Source: G963708325 sp963708325
Lineage (GTDB): Bacteria; Actinomycetota; Thermoleophilia; Solirubrobacterales; 70-9
NCBI GenBank assembly: GCA_963708325.1
Contig: OY970203.1
Coordinates: 2,418,001 to 2,482,000, forward strand
DNA: 64,000 bases
Direction: 5' to 3'
A model generated the notes under the pieces. That model made no database searches. It saw only the letters and a program-made list of their open reading frames with translations, and had not been told where the DNA came from. Of the stretch, positions 24,705 through 33,577 are shown one piece after another. The number at the start of each line of letters is the position of its first letter. Within the stretch, counting starts at the first letter, position 1. Position numbers and translations under genes: made by a program.

Positions 24705-25954
24705 AGATCGCCGCGGCGGGAGACCCGCATTCAGGCGAAGCCCCGCGGGTGCTGATCGCGGGGGGAGGCATCGCCGGGCTGGAGACGCTTCTGGCGCTGC
24801 ACGACCTCGCCTCCGGCAGCCTCGCGATCACCCTGGTCGCCCCCGACCCGGAGTTCACCTACAAGCCGCTCACGGTCGAGGAGCCCTTCTCCCTCCAGCC
24901 CGCGGAGAGCCACGAGCTTGCGCCGGTGGTCGAGCAGCACGGGGCGGAGTTCGTCCGGGGCGCGGTGGCGGCGGTGGATCCGTCCTCACACGACGTCGAG
25001 CTCGACGACGGCTCCCGGATCGGATACGACGTCGCGGTGATGTGCGTCGGCGGCAGGACCCGGCCGGCATTCGAGCGGGCGATCAACTTCCGGTCGGCCG
25101 CCGACCGGGTGCGCATCGCGGAGATGCTGGCCGAGTCCGCGAGGGACGACACCAGGCGTGTGGCGTTCGTCGTGCCGCCTGGCGGCGGCTGGCCGCTGCC
25201 GATCTACGAGCTGGCCCTGCTGGCCCGCCGGCGGGCGAACGACCTCGGCCGCGAGATGGAATGCGTCGTCGTCACCCCGGAGCAGGCGCCGCTGATCGTC
25301 TTCGGCACCGCTCCCAGCCAGGCCGTGGCCGACCTCCTCGAGCTGCGCGGCATCGAGGTCCACGCCGGGGTCAGGGCGCACGAGACGGAGGACGGGGACC
25401 TCGTCCTCGAGCCGGGCGGGCAGCGGGTGAACGCGACCGACGTCGTTGCCCTGCCGCTTCTCGACGGACCGGCGATTCCGGGCCTCCCCGCTGACGAGGG
25501 CGGCTTCATCCCGATCGACGAGCACGCCCGGGTGAAGGGCGCCGACGATCTCTACGCCGCCGGCGACGGCACCAACTTCCCGATCAAGCAGGGGGGGATC
25601 GGCACCCAGCAGGCCGACGCCGCGGCGGAGCACATCGCCGCGCGATTCGGCGCATCGCTCGATCCCCAGCCCTTCCATCCAGTGCTTCGCGGCATGCTGC
25701 TGACCGGGGGCGAGTCACTGCACATGGCGCACTCGCTCACCGGCGGCGAGGGGGAGGGGGAGGCGTCGGCCGACTACCTGTGGTGGCCGCCGCACAAGGT
25801 GAGCGGCCGCTACCTGGCCGCCTGGCTCGGGCACACCACCGCGCACCGCGATCCGGAACCGCCGTGGCGGCCGCTGGAGGTCGAGGTGGCGCTGCCGAAG
25901 GAGTGGCACGAGGAGCCGATGGCCCTCGACCCGCACCGGCCGCCGGGGGGCTGA
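24662..25954 (+). CDS. FAD-dependent oxidoreductase related to NDH-2/SQR proteins
   Basis: About 430 residues. FAD Rossmann motif VLIAGGGIAGLETLLAL near the N-terminus, TYKPLTVEEPFSL and SHELAPVVEQHGAEFVRG typical of NDH-2/sulfide-quinone-reductase relatives, LYAAGDGTNFPIKQGGIGTQ as the second FAD site, and a C-terminal signature YLWWPPHKVSGRYLAAWLGH. There is no obvious redox-active CxxC pair. GTG 24662 lies inside the preceding gene (43-bp overlap) and is favoured because the residues before the Rossmann motif (GEAPR) resemble those of the paralogue at 57147-58661; GTG 24749 is the alternative. It is the last gene of the hydrogenase/oxidoreductase run; the electron acceptor is unknown. Confidence 0.85.
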   Translation: MPLRRDRDGPGGDLEIAAAGDPHSGEAPRVLIAGGGIAGLETLLALHDLASGSLAITLVAPDPEFTYKPLTVEEPFSLQPAESHELAPVVEQHGAEFVRGAVAAVDPSSHDVELDDGSRIGYDVAVMCVGGRTRPAFERAINFRSAADRVRIAEMLAESARDDTRRVAFVVPPGGGWPLPIYELALLARRRANDLGREMECVVVTPEQAPLIVFGTAPSQAVADLLELRGIEVHAGVRAHETEDGDLVLEPGGQRVNATDVVALPLLDGPAIPGLPADEGGFIPIDEHARVKGADDLYAAGDGTNFPIKQGGIGTQQADAAAEHIAARFGASLDPQPFHPVLRGMLLTGGESLHMAHSLTGGEGEGEASADYLWWPPHKVSGRYLAAWLGHTTAHRDPEPPWRPLEVEVALPKEWHEEPMALDPHRPPGG

Positions 25955-25961
25955 CCGGGGG

Positions 25962-27029
25962 CTAGCCGCCGGCGCCGGCCAGCGAAGGTGCCGCGACGGC
26001 CACGCCGGGCGCCGTGGCGATCCGGTTCCGTCCCTCCCGCTTGGCGCGGTAGAGGGCCTCGTCGGCGGCCTTGAACAGGTTCTCGTAGGTGGCCTTCGCG
26101 CCGACGGCGGCGCTCACTCCGACCGACATCGTCAGCTCGAGGCCGCCGGGCCGGCCGTCGGCGATCGCCCGCCGCAGCCGCTCCGCGACCTCGGACCCGC
26201 CCTTCAGGTCGATCCCGGGCAGGACGACGAGGAACTCCTCGCCGCCCATCCTGTAGACCAGCTCGAACGACCGCAGGCACTTGCGCATCTCGTAGGCGGC
26301 CGCGCGCAGGACGACGTCGCCGCGATCGTGCCCGTGTGTGTCGTTGACGCGCTTGAAGCCGTCGAGGTCGCAGGCGACGAAGCAGACCGGGTCGCCGGTC
26401 AGCCGCGCCTGCTGCTCGAGCTCGGCCACTCGGCGTTCGAGCGCCTGGCGGTTGAGCAGGCCGGTGAGCGGGTCGAGCACGGCGGCGTCGCGATGGTGAA
26501 GCTCGGCCCCCATCAGCGCCCAGCCGATCGCGCTGACGCTGACCAGCACGACGAGCGCCGTCAGGATCGGCACGGGGTCGCGCGCGGCCTGGGCCGGATC
26601 GACGCCGACCGTCGCCGCCAGGATCGCGACCGCGGTGACGGCCACGCCCGCCGCCACCACCCGTCCGCGGAAGCGCGTCGCGGCCATTCCCGCGGGGATC
26701 ACCATCCAGGGGATGATCGGGCTGTCGGGGCCGCCGCTGAGCGCGACGCCGGCGCCGAACAGCGCCAGGTTGAACAGCAGGCTGTTCGCCGCCACCCGCT
26801 CCGGCCGCTCGCTGCGGGCGAAGCGGCGCTCCAGCGTCGCCAGGTTGGCGACCGCGAGCGCGAAAAGGATCAGCGTCCACCAGCCGAGCCAGGGCGCGGC
26901 CGCCACGAGCGTCACGCCGACGGCGCCGGCGGCGACCAGGCGGGCGCGGCGCACGCGGGGGCTCGCCTCGACGACCCGCAGGCGGTCAAGCTCGGTCGGA
27001 CAAAGCCACGCAGATGCTGACGCCTCCAT
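25962..27029 (-). CDS. Membrane-bound diguanylate cyclase (GGDEF)
   Basis: 355 residues. Four to six hydrophobic segments occupy about residues 25-165 with no recognisable ligand domain. The GGDEF domain follows: DPLTGLLNRQALERRV, VACDLDGFKRVNDTHGHDRG and the active site YRMGGEEFLVVLPG. The product would be c-di-GMP. The inhibitory I-site position five residues before the motif reads RSFE instead of RxxD, so feedback inhibition may be altered. ATG 27029 is supported by a GAGGAG Shine-Dalgarno. It is convergent with the hydrogenase operon and next to leuS. Confidence 0.92.
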   Translation of the reverse strand: MEASASAWLCPTELDRLRVVEASPRVRRARLVAAGAVGVTLVAAAPWLGWWTLILFALAVANLATLERRFARSERPERVAANSLLFNLALFGAGVALSGGPDSPIIPWMVIPAGMAATRFRGRVVAAGVAVTAVAILAATVGVDPAQAARDPVPILTALVVLVSVSAIGWALMGAELHHRDAAVLDPLTGLLNRQALERRVAELEQQARLTGDPVCFVACDLDGFKRVNDTHGHDRGDVVLRAAAYEMRKCLRSFELVYRMGGEEFLVVLPGIDLKGGSEVAERLRRAIADGRPGGLELTMSVGVSAAVGAKATYENLFKAADEALYRAKREGRNRIATAPGVAVAAPSLAGAGG

Positions 27030-27173
27030 GGGCTCCTCTTCGGCAATCCCGCGCCGGGACTGCAGAAAAGCGGGAGAAAACCCGCAATCCGCCGAATGCG
27101 ATCGAGTTGCGCAGCGTCGTGCGCCCGTTGGGCTGAGCGGCAAGGTCGCCTCTGCGCGTGCCAGGGGCGCCCC

Positions 27174-27179
27174 TAAACT
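27174..27179 (+). promoter_or_regulatory. -10 hexamer TAAACT of leuS, leaderless type
   Basis: TAAACT ends 7 nt before the GTG at 27187; no Shine-Dalgarno is present. Confidence 0.45.
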
Positions 27180-27186
27180 GCGCCTC

Positions 27187-29682
27187 GTGGACGCCTACGA
27201 CCCGCAGGCGATCGAGAGCCGCTGGCAGCAGGTCTGGGAGCAGGAGCAGACCTGGCGCGTTCCCAACCCCGCAGACCCCGGCTTCGACGGCTCGGCTCCG
27301 AAGAGCTACGTGCTCGAGATGCTGCCCTACCCGTCGGGCGAGCCCCACATGGGGCACCTGAAGTGCTACTCGATCGGCGACGCGCTCGCCCACCTGCGCC
27401 GCCGCCGCGGCATGCGGGTGATCCACCCGATGGGCTACGACGCCTTCGGCCTCCCCGCCGAGAACCACGCGATCAAGACCGGCGAGCATCCGCGCGGGTC
27501 AACCGAGAAGTCGATCGAGTCCTTTCGCGAGCAGTTTCGCCGCTGGGGGATCTCGATCGACTGGTCGCGGGAGATCGGCACCCACGAGCCCTCCTACTAC
27601 CGCTGGACGCAGTGGATCTTCGCGCGGCTTTTCGAGCGCGGGCTCGCCTATCGCGCCGAGGCGCCCGTGCAGTGGTGCCCGAACGACGCCACCGTGCTCG
27701 CCAACGAGCAGGTCGTCGACGGCCGCTGCGAGCGCTGCGGCGCCAAGGTCGAGATGCGCAGGCTCGAGCAGTGGTTCTTCCGCATCACCGACTACGCCGA
27801 GCGCCTGCTCGCCGACTTCGACCTGCTCGACTCCTGGCCCGAGCACGTGATCGCGATGCAGCGCAACTGGATCGGCCGCTCCGAGGGCGCCGAGGCGACC
27901 TTCCGCTGCGAGGAGCCGGCGATCGACTTCCCCGTCTTCACCACCCGCCCGGACACGCTGTTCGGCGCCACCTTCTTCGTGCTCGCCCCCGAGCACCCGG
28001 ACCTGGAGCGGCTGGTGGCGGGCACCGCGGCCGAGGCGGAGGTGCGCGAGTACGCCGACCGGGCGGCCCGCGAGACCGCCGAGGAGCGCGGCGACGAGGA
28101 GCGCCCGAAGACGGGGGTGGCGCTGGGAAGGAGCGTCGTCAATCCGGTCAACGGGGAGAAGATCCCGATGTTCGTCGCCGACTACGTGCTGATGGAGTAC
28201 GGCACCGGGGCGATCATGGCCGTGCCGGCCCACGACGCGCGCGACTACGAGTTCGCGCAGGCCTTCGGGCTCCCCGTGCGCCGCGTGATCGAGGGCACCG
28301 ATCCCGATGAGGCCCGCGACGGCGAGGGCCTCCCGTACGCGGGCGACGGGGCGATGACGAACTCCAGCCGCTTCGACGGCCTCGACAACCGGAAGGCGTA
28401 CGAGCAGATCGTCGACTGGCTCGAGGCCGAGGGGCGCGGCAGGCGGGCGGTGAACTACCGGCTGCGCGACTGGCTGGTCTCGCGCCAGCGCTACTGGGGG
28501 GCGCCGATCCCGATCGTCTATTGCGACGACTGCGGCATCGTCGCCGTCCCCGACGAGGACCTGCCCGTGCTGCTGCCCGACGTCGAGGACTACGCGCCGC
28601 GCGGGCGCAGCCCGCTGGCGGCCGACGAGGAGTGGGTGGCGACCGAATGCCCGAGCTGCGGCGGCCCGGCGCGGCGCGAGACGGACACGATGGACACCTT
28701 CGTGGACTCGTCGTGGTACTTCCTGCGCTACCTCGACCCCCGCAACGAGGCCGAGATCTTCGCCCGCGACGCCGTCGACCACTGGATGCCGGTGGACCGG
28801 TACATCGGCGGTGTCGAGCACGCCATCCTCCACCTGATGTACGCGCGCTTCTTCACCAAAGCGCTCGCCGACGTCGGAGTGGTCGGCGTCCAGGAGCCGT
28901 TCGCGAGCCTGTTCACGCAGGGGATGATCACCCGCGACGGCGCGAAGATGTCCAAGTCGAAGGGCAACGTCGTCAGCCCCGCGGCCTACGTCGAGCGCTA
29001 CGGCGCCGACACGGCCCGCACCTACATCTGCTTCATGGGGCCGCCGGAGAAGGACGCGGACTGGTCCGACGAGGGGGTGGAGGGCGTGCACCGCTTCCTC
29101 GCCCGCGTCTGGCGCCTCTCGCGGGAGGTCGCCGAACGCACCGAGCCCGGTGACCCCGACGATCCGGCGGGCGCGACCGGCGACGCCCGCACCCTGCTCG
29201 CCAAGGCCCACTGGGCGATCGACAAGGTCGGCCGCGACATCGAGCCGCGCTTCCAGTTCAACACGGCGATCGCCGCGGTGATGGAGCTGGTAAACGAGGC
29301 CTATCGCCTCAAGGACGGGCTCTACGGCGATCCCGCCGGCGCCGCCGCGGTCCGCTTCGCGACGGCGACGGCGGCGTCGCTTCTGTTCCCGTTCGCCCCC
29401 CACCTGGGCGCCGAGGTCTACGAGGCGCTGGAGGGCGAGCGCGTCTGGGAGACGCCCTGGCCCGAGGCCGACCCGGCCCTGCTGGCCAGCGACACGTTCA
29501 CGCTCGTCGTGCAGGTGAACGGTAGGCTGCGCGACCGCGTCGAGGCCTCGGTGGACGCCGGCCGCGACGAGCTGCTCGAGCTCGCCAGGGCCAGCGAGCG
29601 GGTGCGCCAGCACCTGGACGGCAAGGAGGTCGTCAAGGAGGTCGTCGTCCCCGGGAAGCTCGTCAACCTCGTCGTTCGCTAG
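27187..29682 (+). CDS. leuS: Leucyl-tRNA synthetase
   Basis: 831 residues. Class I synthetase with the HIGH-type motif PYPSGEPHMGHLKCYS and the KMSKS loop GAKMSKSKGNVVSP. A CP1 editing domain includes FTTRPDTLFGATFFVL and the YGTGAIMAVPAHDARDYEFA segment with the editing Asp. A zinc-ribbon-like CERCGAK and CPSCGGPARRET are present. The C-terminal anticodon domain ends with VVPGKLVNLVV. GTG 27187 begins the family N-terminus DAYDPQAIESRWQQ. Next to comEA-comEC-holA, as is usual in actinobacteria, but separated from rsfS by 25 kb. Confidence 0.96.
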   Translation: MDAYDPQAIESRWQQVWEQEQTWRVPNPADPGFDGSAPKSYVLEMLPYPSGEPHMGHLKCYSIGDALAHLRRRRGMRVIHPMGYDAFGLPAENHAIKTGEHPRGSTEKSIESFREQFRRWGISIDWSREIGTHEPSYYRWTQWIFARLFERGLAYRAEAPVQWCPNDATVLANEQVVDGRCERCGAKVEMRRLEQWFFRITDYAERLLADFDLLDSWPEHVIAMQRNWIGRSEGAEATFRCEEPAIDFPVFTTRPDTLFGATFFVLAPEHPDLERLVAGTAAEAEVREYADRAARETAEERGDEERPKTGVALGRSVVNPVNGEKIPMFVADYVLMEYGTGAIMAVPAHDARDYEFAQAFGLPVRRVIEGTDPDEARDGEGLPYAGDGAMTNSSRFDGLDNRKAYEQIVDWLEAEGRGRRAVNYRLRDWLVSRQRYWGAPIPIVYCDDCGIVAVPDEDLPVLLPDVEDYAPRGRSPLAADEEWVATECPSCGGPARRETDTMDTFVDSSWYFLRYLDPRNEAEIFARDAVDHWMPVDRYIGGVEHAILHLMYARFFTKALADVGVVGVQEPFASLFTQGMITRDGAKMSKSKGNVVSPAAYVERYGADTARTYICFMGPPEKDADWSDEGVEGVHRFLARVWRLSREVAERTEPGDPDDPAGATGDARTLLAKAHWAIDKVGRDIEPRFQFNTAIAAVMELVNEAYRLKDGLYGDPAGAAAVRFATATAASLLFPFAPHLGAEVYEALEGERVWETPWPEADPALLASDTFTLVVQVNGRLRDRVEASVDAGRDELLELARASERVRQHLDGKEVVKEVVVPGKLVNLVVR

Positions 29683-29759
29683 CGCGCCGGCCTTTCTTTC
29701 CAGGTGTTTTTCGATCCGCTCACACGCAGCCGGCCGGGGTCTGCTAGAAAGCGCGGCGC

Positions 29760-30158
29760 ATGCTTGCGAGGCGTCTTCTGGATGCGCCCGTGGACGAGTG
29801 GCACGGGCTGCGCACGAGAATCCTCATGGATGCGGGAGAGCTCGGCTCCCGCCACATGTCCGTGACCTGGCTCGAGGTCCCCGCCGGAGCGGCCCGCACG
29901 CTGCACTCGCACGAGGAGTCCGAGCAGGTCTACGTGGTCGTGCAGGGCAGCGGCAAGATGTCGGTCGCCGGCGACACCGAGACGCTCGGCCAGGGCGACC
30001 TGGTGATGGTCCCGCCGGCCACGGACCACGCGATCGAGAACGACGGCTCCGAGACGCTCGCCTGCGTCTCGGTGCAGTCACCCGCGGTCTCGGTGGACGA
30101 GCTGCACAGCCGCCAGATGGCGACCGAGGTCGCCGGCTTCGACGACGAAGACGCCTAG
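29760..30158 (+). CDS. Small cupin-domain protein
   Basis: 132 residues, one cupin barrel. Motif 1 is ARTLHSHEESEQVYVVVQG (two His and Glu as metal ligands) and motif 2 is GDLVMVPPATDHAIENDG with a third His. Such proteins are small dioxygenases, isomerases or sensors; nothing narrows this one. A TAGAAA hexamer at 29745-29750 precedes the ATG by 9 nt. Confidence 0.85.
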   Translation: MLARRLLDAPVDEWHGLRTRILMDAGELGSRHMSVTWLEVPAGAARTLHSHEESEQVYVVVQGSGKMSVAGDTETLGQGDLVMVPPATDHAIENDGSETLACVSVQSPAVSVDELHSRQMATEVAGFDDEDA

Positions 30159-30165
30159 CGCCGCG

Positions 30166-30444
30166 ATGATCCGGCGGCGCGTCGTGGTCCACGGCCGCGT
30201 CCAGGGAGTCTTCTTCCGCGACACGACACGCGGCCGGGCCGAGCAGAGGGGCGTCGCCGGATGGGTGCGCAATCGCCGCGACGGCGCCGTCGAGGCGGTC
30301 TTCGAGGGGCCGGCCGACGCCGTGGAGTCGATGGTGCGCTTCTGCGGCGAGGGGCCGCGCGGCGCCGACGTGGAGCGGGTGGAGGTGCACGGGGAGCCGC
30401 CGCACGGCGACCGCGATTTTCGGATCATCCCCACGGGCGCTTAG
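30166..30444 (+). CDS. acyP: Acylphosphatase
   Basis: 92 residues. Hydrolyses acyl phosphates. The signature VHGRVQGVFFRDTTR contains the phosphate-binding Arg, and GWVRNRRDGAVEAVFEG the catalytic Asn. Length is typical. It follows the cupin gene after 7 nt and may share its transcript. Confidence 0.92.
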   Translation: MIRRRVVVHGRVQGVFFRDTTRGRAEQRGVAGWVRNRRDGAVEAVFEGPADAVESMVRFCGEGPRGADVERVEVHGEPPHGDRDFRIIPTGA

Positions 30445-30493
30445 TTTCGAAGCTGGCGCAATCCGTCGCATCCGTTCGGGCAGCATCGGCGGG

Positions 30494-31093
30494 GTGGCCG
30501 GCCTCAGCCGAAACCAGCTCCTCCTCTACGGCGCGCTGGCCGTGGCGCTGCTGCTGCTCGGGGCGCGGTGGATCCGCGCGCACGACGGGCCGGCGCCGGG
30601 GGGCGTCAGCTTCGCCGCCGAGCCTGGCGCGTCCGGGGGGAGCGCACCGGCCGCAGGGGTGACGGCGGGGGAGGGAGCCGACGTCGTCGTCGACGTCGCC
30701 GGGGCGGTGGCGCGGCCCGGCGTCTACCGGCTGCCGGGCGGCTCGCGGGTGACCGACGCGGTGGAGCGCGCCGGAGGCGCCGCCCCGGGGGCGGCGACCG
30801 AGGCGATCAACCTGGCCGCGCGTCTCAGCGACGGACAGCAGGTGGTGGTGCCGGGGCGCGCAGCGGCCGGGACCGCCGCCGCGGCGGGCGCCGCCTCCGA
30901 CGGCCCGATCAGCCTCGGCAGCGCCACTGCCGAGCAGCTTGACACGGTCGAGGGGATCGGCCCGGTGACGGCGCAGAAGATCGTCGAGTACCGCGACCAG
31001 CACGGCGGGCTGTCGTCGGTGGAGGAGCTCAACCGGATCAGCGGCATCGGCCCGGCGACGATGTCCACGCTGCGGGACCGCCTCCAGCCCTGA
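30494..31093 (+). CDS. comEA: ComEA-type competence DNA-binding protein
   Basis: 199 residues. One N-terminal transmembrane helix (LLLYGALAVALLLLGARW), a Gly/Ala linker, a SLBB domain (VVDVAGAVARPGVYRLPGGS), and a C-terminal helix-hairpin-helix pair (SATAEQLDTVEGIGPVTAQK and LNRISGIGPATMSTLRDRL). It binds incoming DNA at the membrane and hands it to ComEC, encoded 8 nt downstream. Confidence 0.93.
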   Translation: MAGLSRNQLLLYGALAVALLLLGARWIRAHDGPAPGGVSFAAEPGASGGSAPAAGVTAGEGADVVVDVAGAVARPGVYRLPGGSRVTDAVERAGGAAPGAATEAINLAARLSDGQQVVVPGRAAAGTAAAAGAASDGPISLGSATAEQLDTVEGIGPVTAQKIVEYRDQHGGLSSVEELNRISGIGPATMSTLRDRLQP

Positions 31094-31101
31094 GCCTCGC
31101 A

Positions 31102-33405
31102 GTGCGCGCCGCGCTGGCGGACTGGCGCGGGTGGGCGCTCTTCGGGGCGACTGCCGGCGTCGCCGTCTCGCCGCTCGCCGGGCGTCCGGGGAGCGGGGCG
31201 CTCGCCGTCGCGCTTGGCGCGTTGGCCGCAGCCGCCCTTCTGCGTCCCCGCGGAAGCGGCGACCATGGCGCCTGGCGGGCGATGGTCTGCCTCGCCTGCG
31301 CGAGCGCAGGGCTCGCCCTCGGCGCCGCCCGCCTCGACGCGATCGACGCCGGTGCCTTCCGCGGCGCTCCCGGACGGCATGCGCAGGTCACCGGCTGGGT
31401 TGCGGCCGTGGCCCACCGCTCGGGTGGCGTCGTGCGCGTGCCGCTGTCGACCGCCGACGGGCGCCTGATGGTCGAGGCTCCCGCCTCCACCGCCGACCTC
31501 CCGGTCGGCGCCGAGGTGTCGGCGCGCGGGATCGTGCGGGAGCCGCCCGACTGGTACGCGCCCTACCTGCGCCGACTGGGGATCGCCCGCGTGCTCGCCG
31601 TCTCCCGGATTCAGCCGACGGGAGGGCATCGGGGAGGCGTCGCCGGCGCGGTGGACGCGATCCGCGATCGCGCCGCCGCCGCGCTCGAACGCGGGATGCC
31701 CGACGCTGAGGCGGACCTCGCCCGGGGCATGGTGCTCGGCGAGGACGACCGGATCGACGCCGCCACCCGGACCGATTTCAAGCAGTCGGGGCTCGCTCAC
31801 CACCTCGCCGTCAGCGGCGAGAACGTGCTCCTGCTGGCGCTGCTGGCGACGCCGCTGCTGGCCCTGGCGGGCCTCTCGCGGCGCGCGCGGCTGCTCGGTG
31901 TCCTCGCCCTGGTGGCGATCTACGTGCCGGTCACGGGTGCCGGGCCGTCGATCCAGCGGGCGGGGGCGATGGGGGCGGCCGGGATCGTCGCGGCGCTCTC
32001 CGGGCGGCCGCGGTCGCGCTGGTACGCGCTCGCGCTCGCCGCCATCGCGACCCTCTCCCTCAACCCCCGCAGCAGCGGCGACGTCGGCTGGCAGCTCAGC
32101 TTCGCCGCCGTCGCCGGGATCTTCCTGTGGAGCGGCCCCCTGCGGGCGATCCTGCTCGGCGGCGCGCCACGACCGAGCGCCGCCGGGCGCGCGCTCTGCG
32201 AGGGCGCGGCGATGACCGGGGCGGCCACCGTGGCGACCGCGCCCCTGTTCGCCCACCACTTCGGCCAGGTCTCGGTCGCGTCGCTCGCGGCCAACCTGCT
32301 GGCGTTGCCGGCGATCGCTCCGCTGATGTGGCTGGGGATGCTGGCGGCGGTCGCCGGCCAGGTCCCGGCACTGCCGGTCGAGTCCCTCAACGCGATGAAC
32401 TCGCTGCTGCTCGCGTACGTGGCACAGGTCGCGCACTGGCTCGGCTCGCCGCGCTGGGCGCAGGCGGGGGTGCGCCTGGACGGGACCGCGGCGGTGCTCG
32501 CCGCGTACGTGGCGATCGGCCTGGCGATGACGGTCTCGCTGAGGGCGCTGGCCCGGCGGCCGCGGCGGGTGCGGGGGCTGCGGGGCCGCCGCCTGGCGGT
32601 CGCCCTCGCCGTCTTTTCGTGCGGGCTGGCCGCGGCGCCTCTCGTCGCGACGCCGACGAGCGGGCGCGCCGCTCCGCGCGGGCTCGAGGTCGACGTGCTC
32701 GACGTCGGCCAGGGGGATGCGATCCTGCTGCGCCCCGAGCGCGGCGAGCCGATCCTCGTGGACGGCGGGCCGCCCGGAGACGAGCTGGCGGCGAACCTGC
32801 GCGATGCCGGCGTCGATCGGCTCGGCGCGGCGGTGGTGACCCACGACCAGTCCGACCACACCGGCGGCGTCGCCGAGCTGCTCGGGGACCTTCCGGTGCG
32901 GCGCCTGGTCTACGCCGAGGCCGGCGGCCGCCTGCTGCGCCTCGCCGCCGCAGCCGGCGCTCGGCCGACGCGGGTTGCCGAGGGCACCGACCTGCGCTCG
33001 GGCAGGCTCGACGTCGAGGTCCTGTGGCCGCCGCGCGAGCTGCTCGATGGCCCGGCGGACGACCCCAACGCACGGGCGCTCGTCCTGCTTGCCCGCTGGC
33101 GCGGCTTCTCGATCCTGCTCACCGCGGACGCCGAGGCGGAGGCCGTCCCGATCGACCCGGGCCCCGTCGACGTGCTCAAGCTCGCCCACCACGGCTCGGA
33201 CGACGCCGGCCTGGACGCCCTGCTCGACCGCACGGCCCCGAGGCTGGCGGTGATCTCGGTCGGGGCCGGCAACCCGTACGGCCATCCCACGCCCGCCACC
33301 CTCGCGACCCTCAGCGCCCACGGCATCCCCGTCCTTCGCACCGACCAGGCCGGCACGATCGAGATCGAGGCCGATCGCCAAGGCTGGCGGATACTCCGTC
33401 CCTAA
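31102..33405 (+). CDS. comEC: ComEC/Rec2 DNA uptake channel with metallo-beta-lactamase-like domain
   Basis: 767 residues. The N-terminal region has hydrophobic segments and an OB-like part. The Competence domain follows (LARGMVLGEDDRIDAATRTD, FKQSGLAHHLAVSGENVLLL, SGDVGWQLSFAAVAGI) with about ten membrane spans. The C-terminal metallo-hydrolase-like domain begins at EVDVLDVGQGDAILLRPERG and has THDQSDHTGGVAELL and KLAHHGSDDAG. In the metal motif Gln stands where the second ligand often is; Asp and His remain. It forms the inner-membrane channel for transforming DNA. Confidence 0.94.
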   Translation: MRAALADWRGWALFGATAGVAVSPLAGRPGSGALAVALGALAAAALLRPRGSGDHGAWRAMVCLACASAGLALGAARLDAIDAGAFRGAPGRHAQVTGWVAAVAHRSGGVVRVPLSTADGRLMVEAPASTADLPVGAEVSARGIVREPPDWYAPYLRRLGIARVLAVSRIQPTGGHRGGVAGAVDAIRDRAAAALERGMPDAEADLARGMVLGEDDRIDAATRTDFKQSGLAHHLAVSGENVLLLALLATPLLALAGLSRRARLLGVLALVAIYVPVTGAGPSIQRAGAMGAAGIVAALSGRPRSRWYALALAAIATLSLNPRSSGDVGWQLSFAAVAGIFLWSGPLRAILLGGAPRPSAAGRALCEGAAMTGAATVATAPLFAHHFGQVSVASLAANLLALPAIAPLMWLGMLAAVAGQVPALPVESLNAMNSLLLAYVAQVAHWLGSPRWAQAGVRLDGTAAVLAAYVAIGLAMTVSLRALARRPRRVRGLRGRRLAVALAVFSCGLAAAPLVATPTSGRAAPRGLEVDVLDVGQGDAILLRPERGEPILVDGGPPGDELAANLRDAGVDRLGAAVVTHDQSDHTGGVAELLGDLPVRRLVYAEAGGRLLRLAAAAGARPTRVAEGTDLRSGRLDVEVLWPPRELLDGPADDPNARALVLLARWRGFSILLTADAEAEAVPIDPGPVDVLKLAHHGSDDAGLDALLDRTAPRLAVISVGAGNPYGHPTPATLATLSAHGIPVLRTDQAGTIEIEADRQGWRILRP

Positions 33406-33412
33406 GAGGGCG

Positions 33413-33522
33413 GGGGGCGGTCGCCCGCCGCCCCCACCGCTCACAGAGTCGTCGAGCCGGGGGTCGTTTGCCCGCCGCCCTACGCTCCCAGGTCGAATCG
33501 GACGGCCGGTTGACCGCCGCCC
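33413..33522. repeat. Degenerate 42-47 bp repeats with GC hairpin, comEC-holA gap
   Basis: CCGCCGCCC preceded by a GGxCGGTyG-like stretch recurs at about 33425, 33472 and 33514. The first copy also gives a GGGGGC (33413-33418)/GCCCCC (33430-33435) hairpin that could terminate comEC. The 172-bp gap shows no gene. Confidence 0.35.
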
Positions 33523-33563
33523 CAACCGACCGAGGAAACCGCCGGGCCAACCGCGCCTGCAAA

Positions 33564-33569
33564 TAAGAT
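33564..33569 (+). promoter_or_regulatory. -10 hexamer TAAGAT of holA, leaderless type
   Basis: TAAGAT ends 8 nt before ATG 33578; no Shine-Dalgarno is seen. Confidence 0.45.
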
Positions 33570-33577
33570 CGAGCCCG

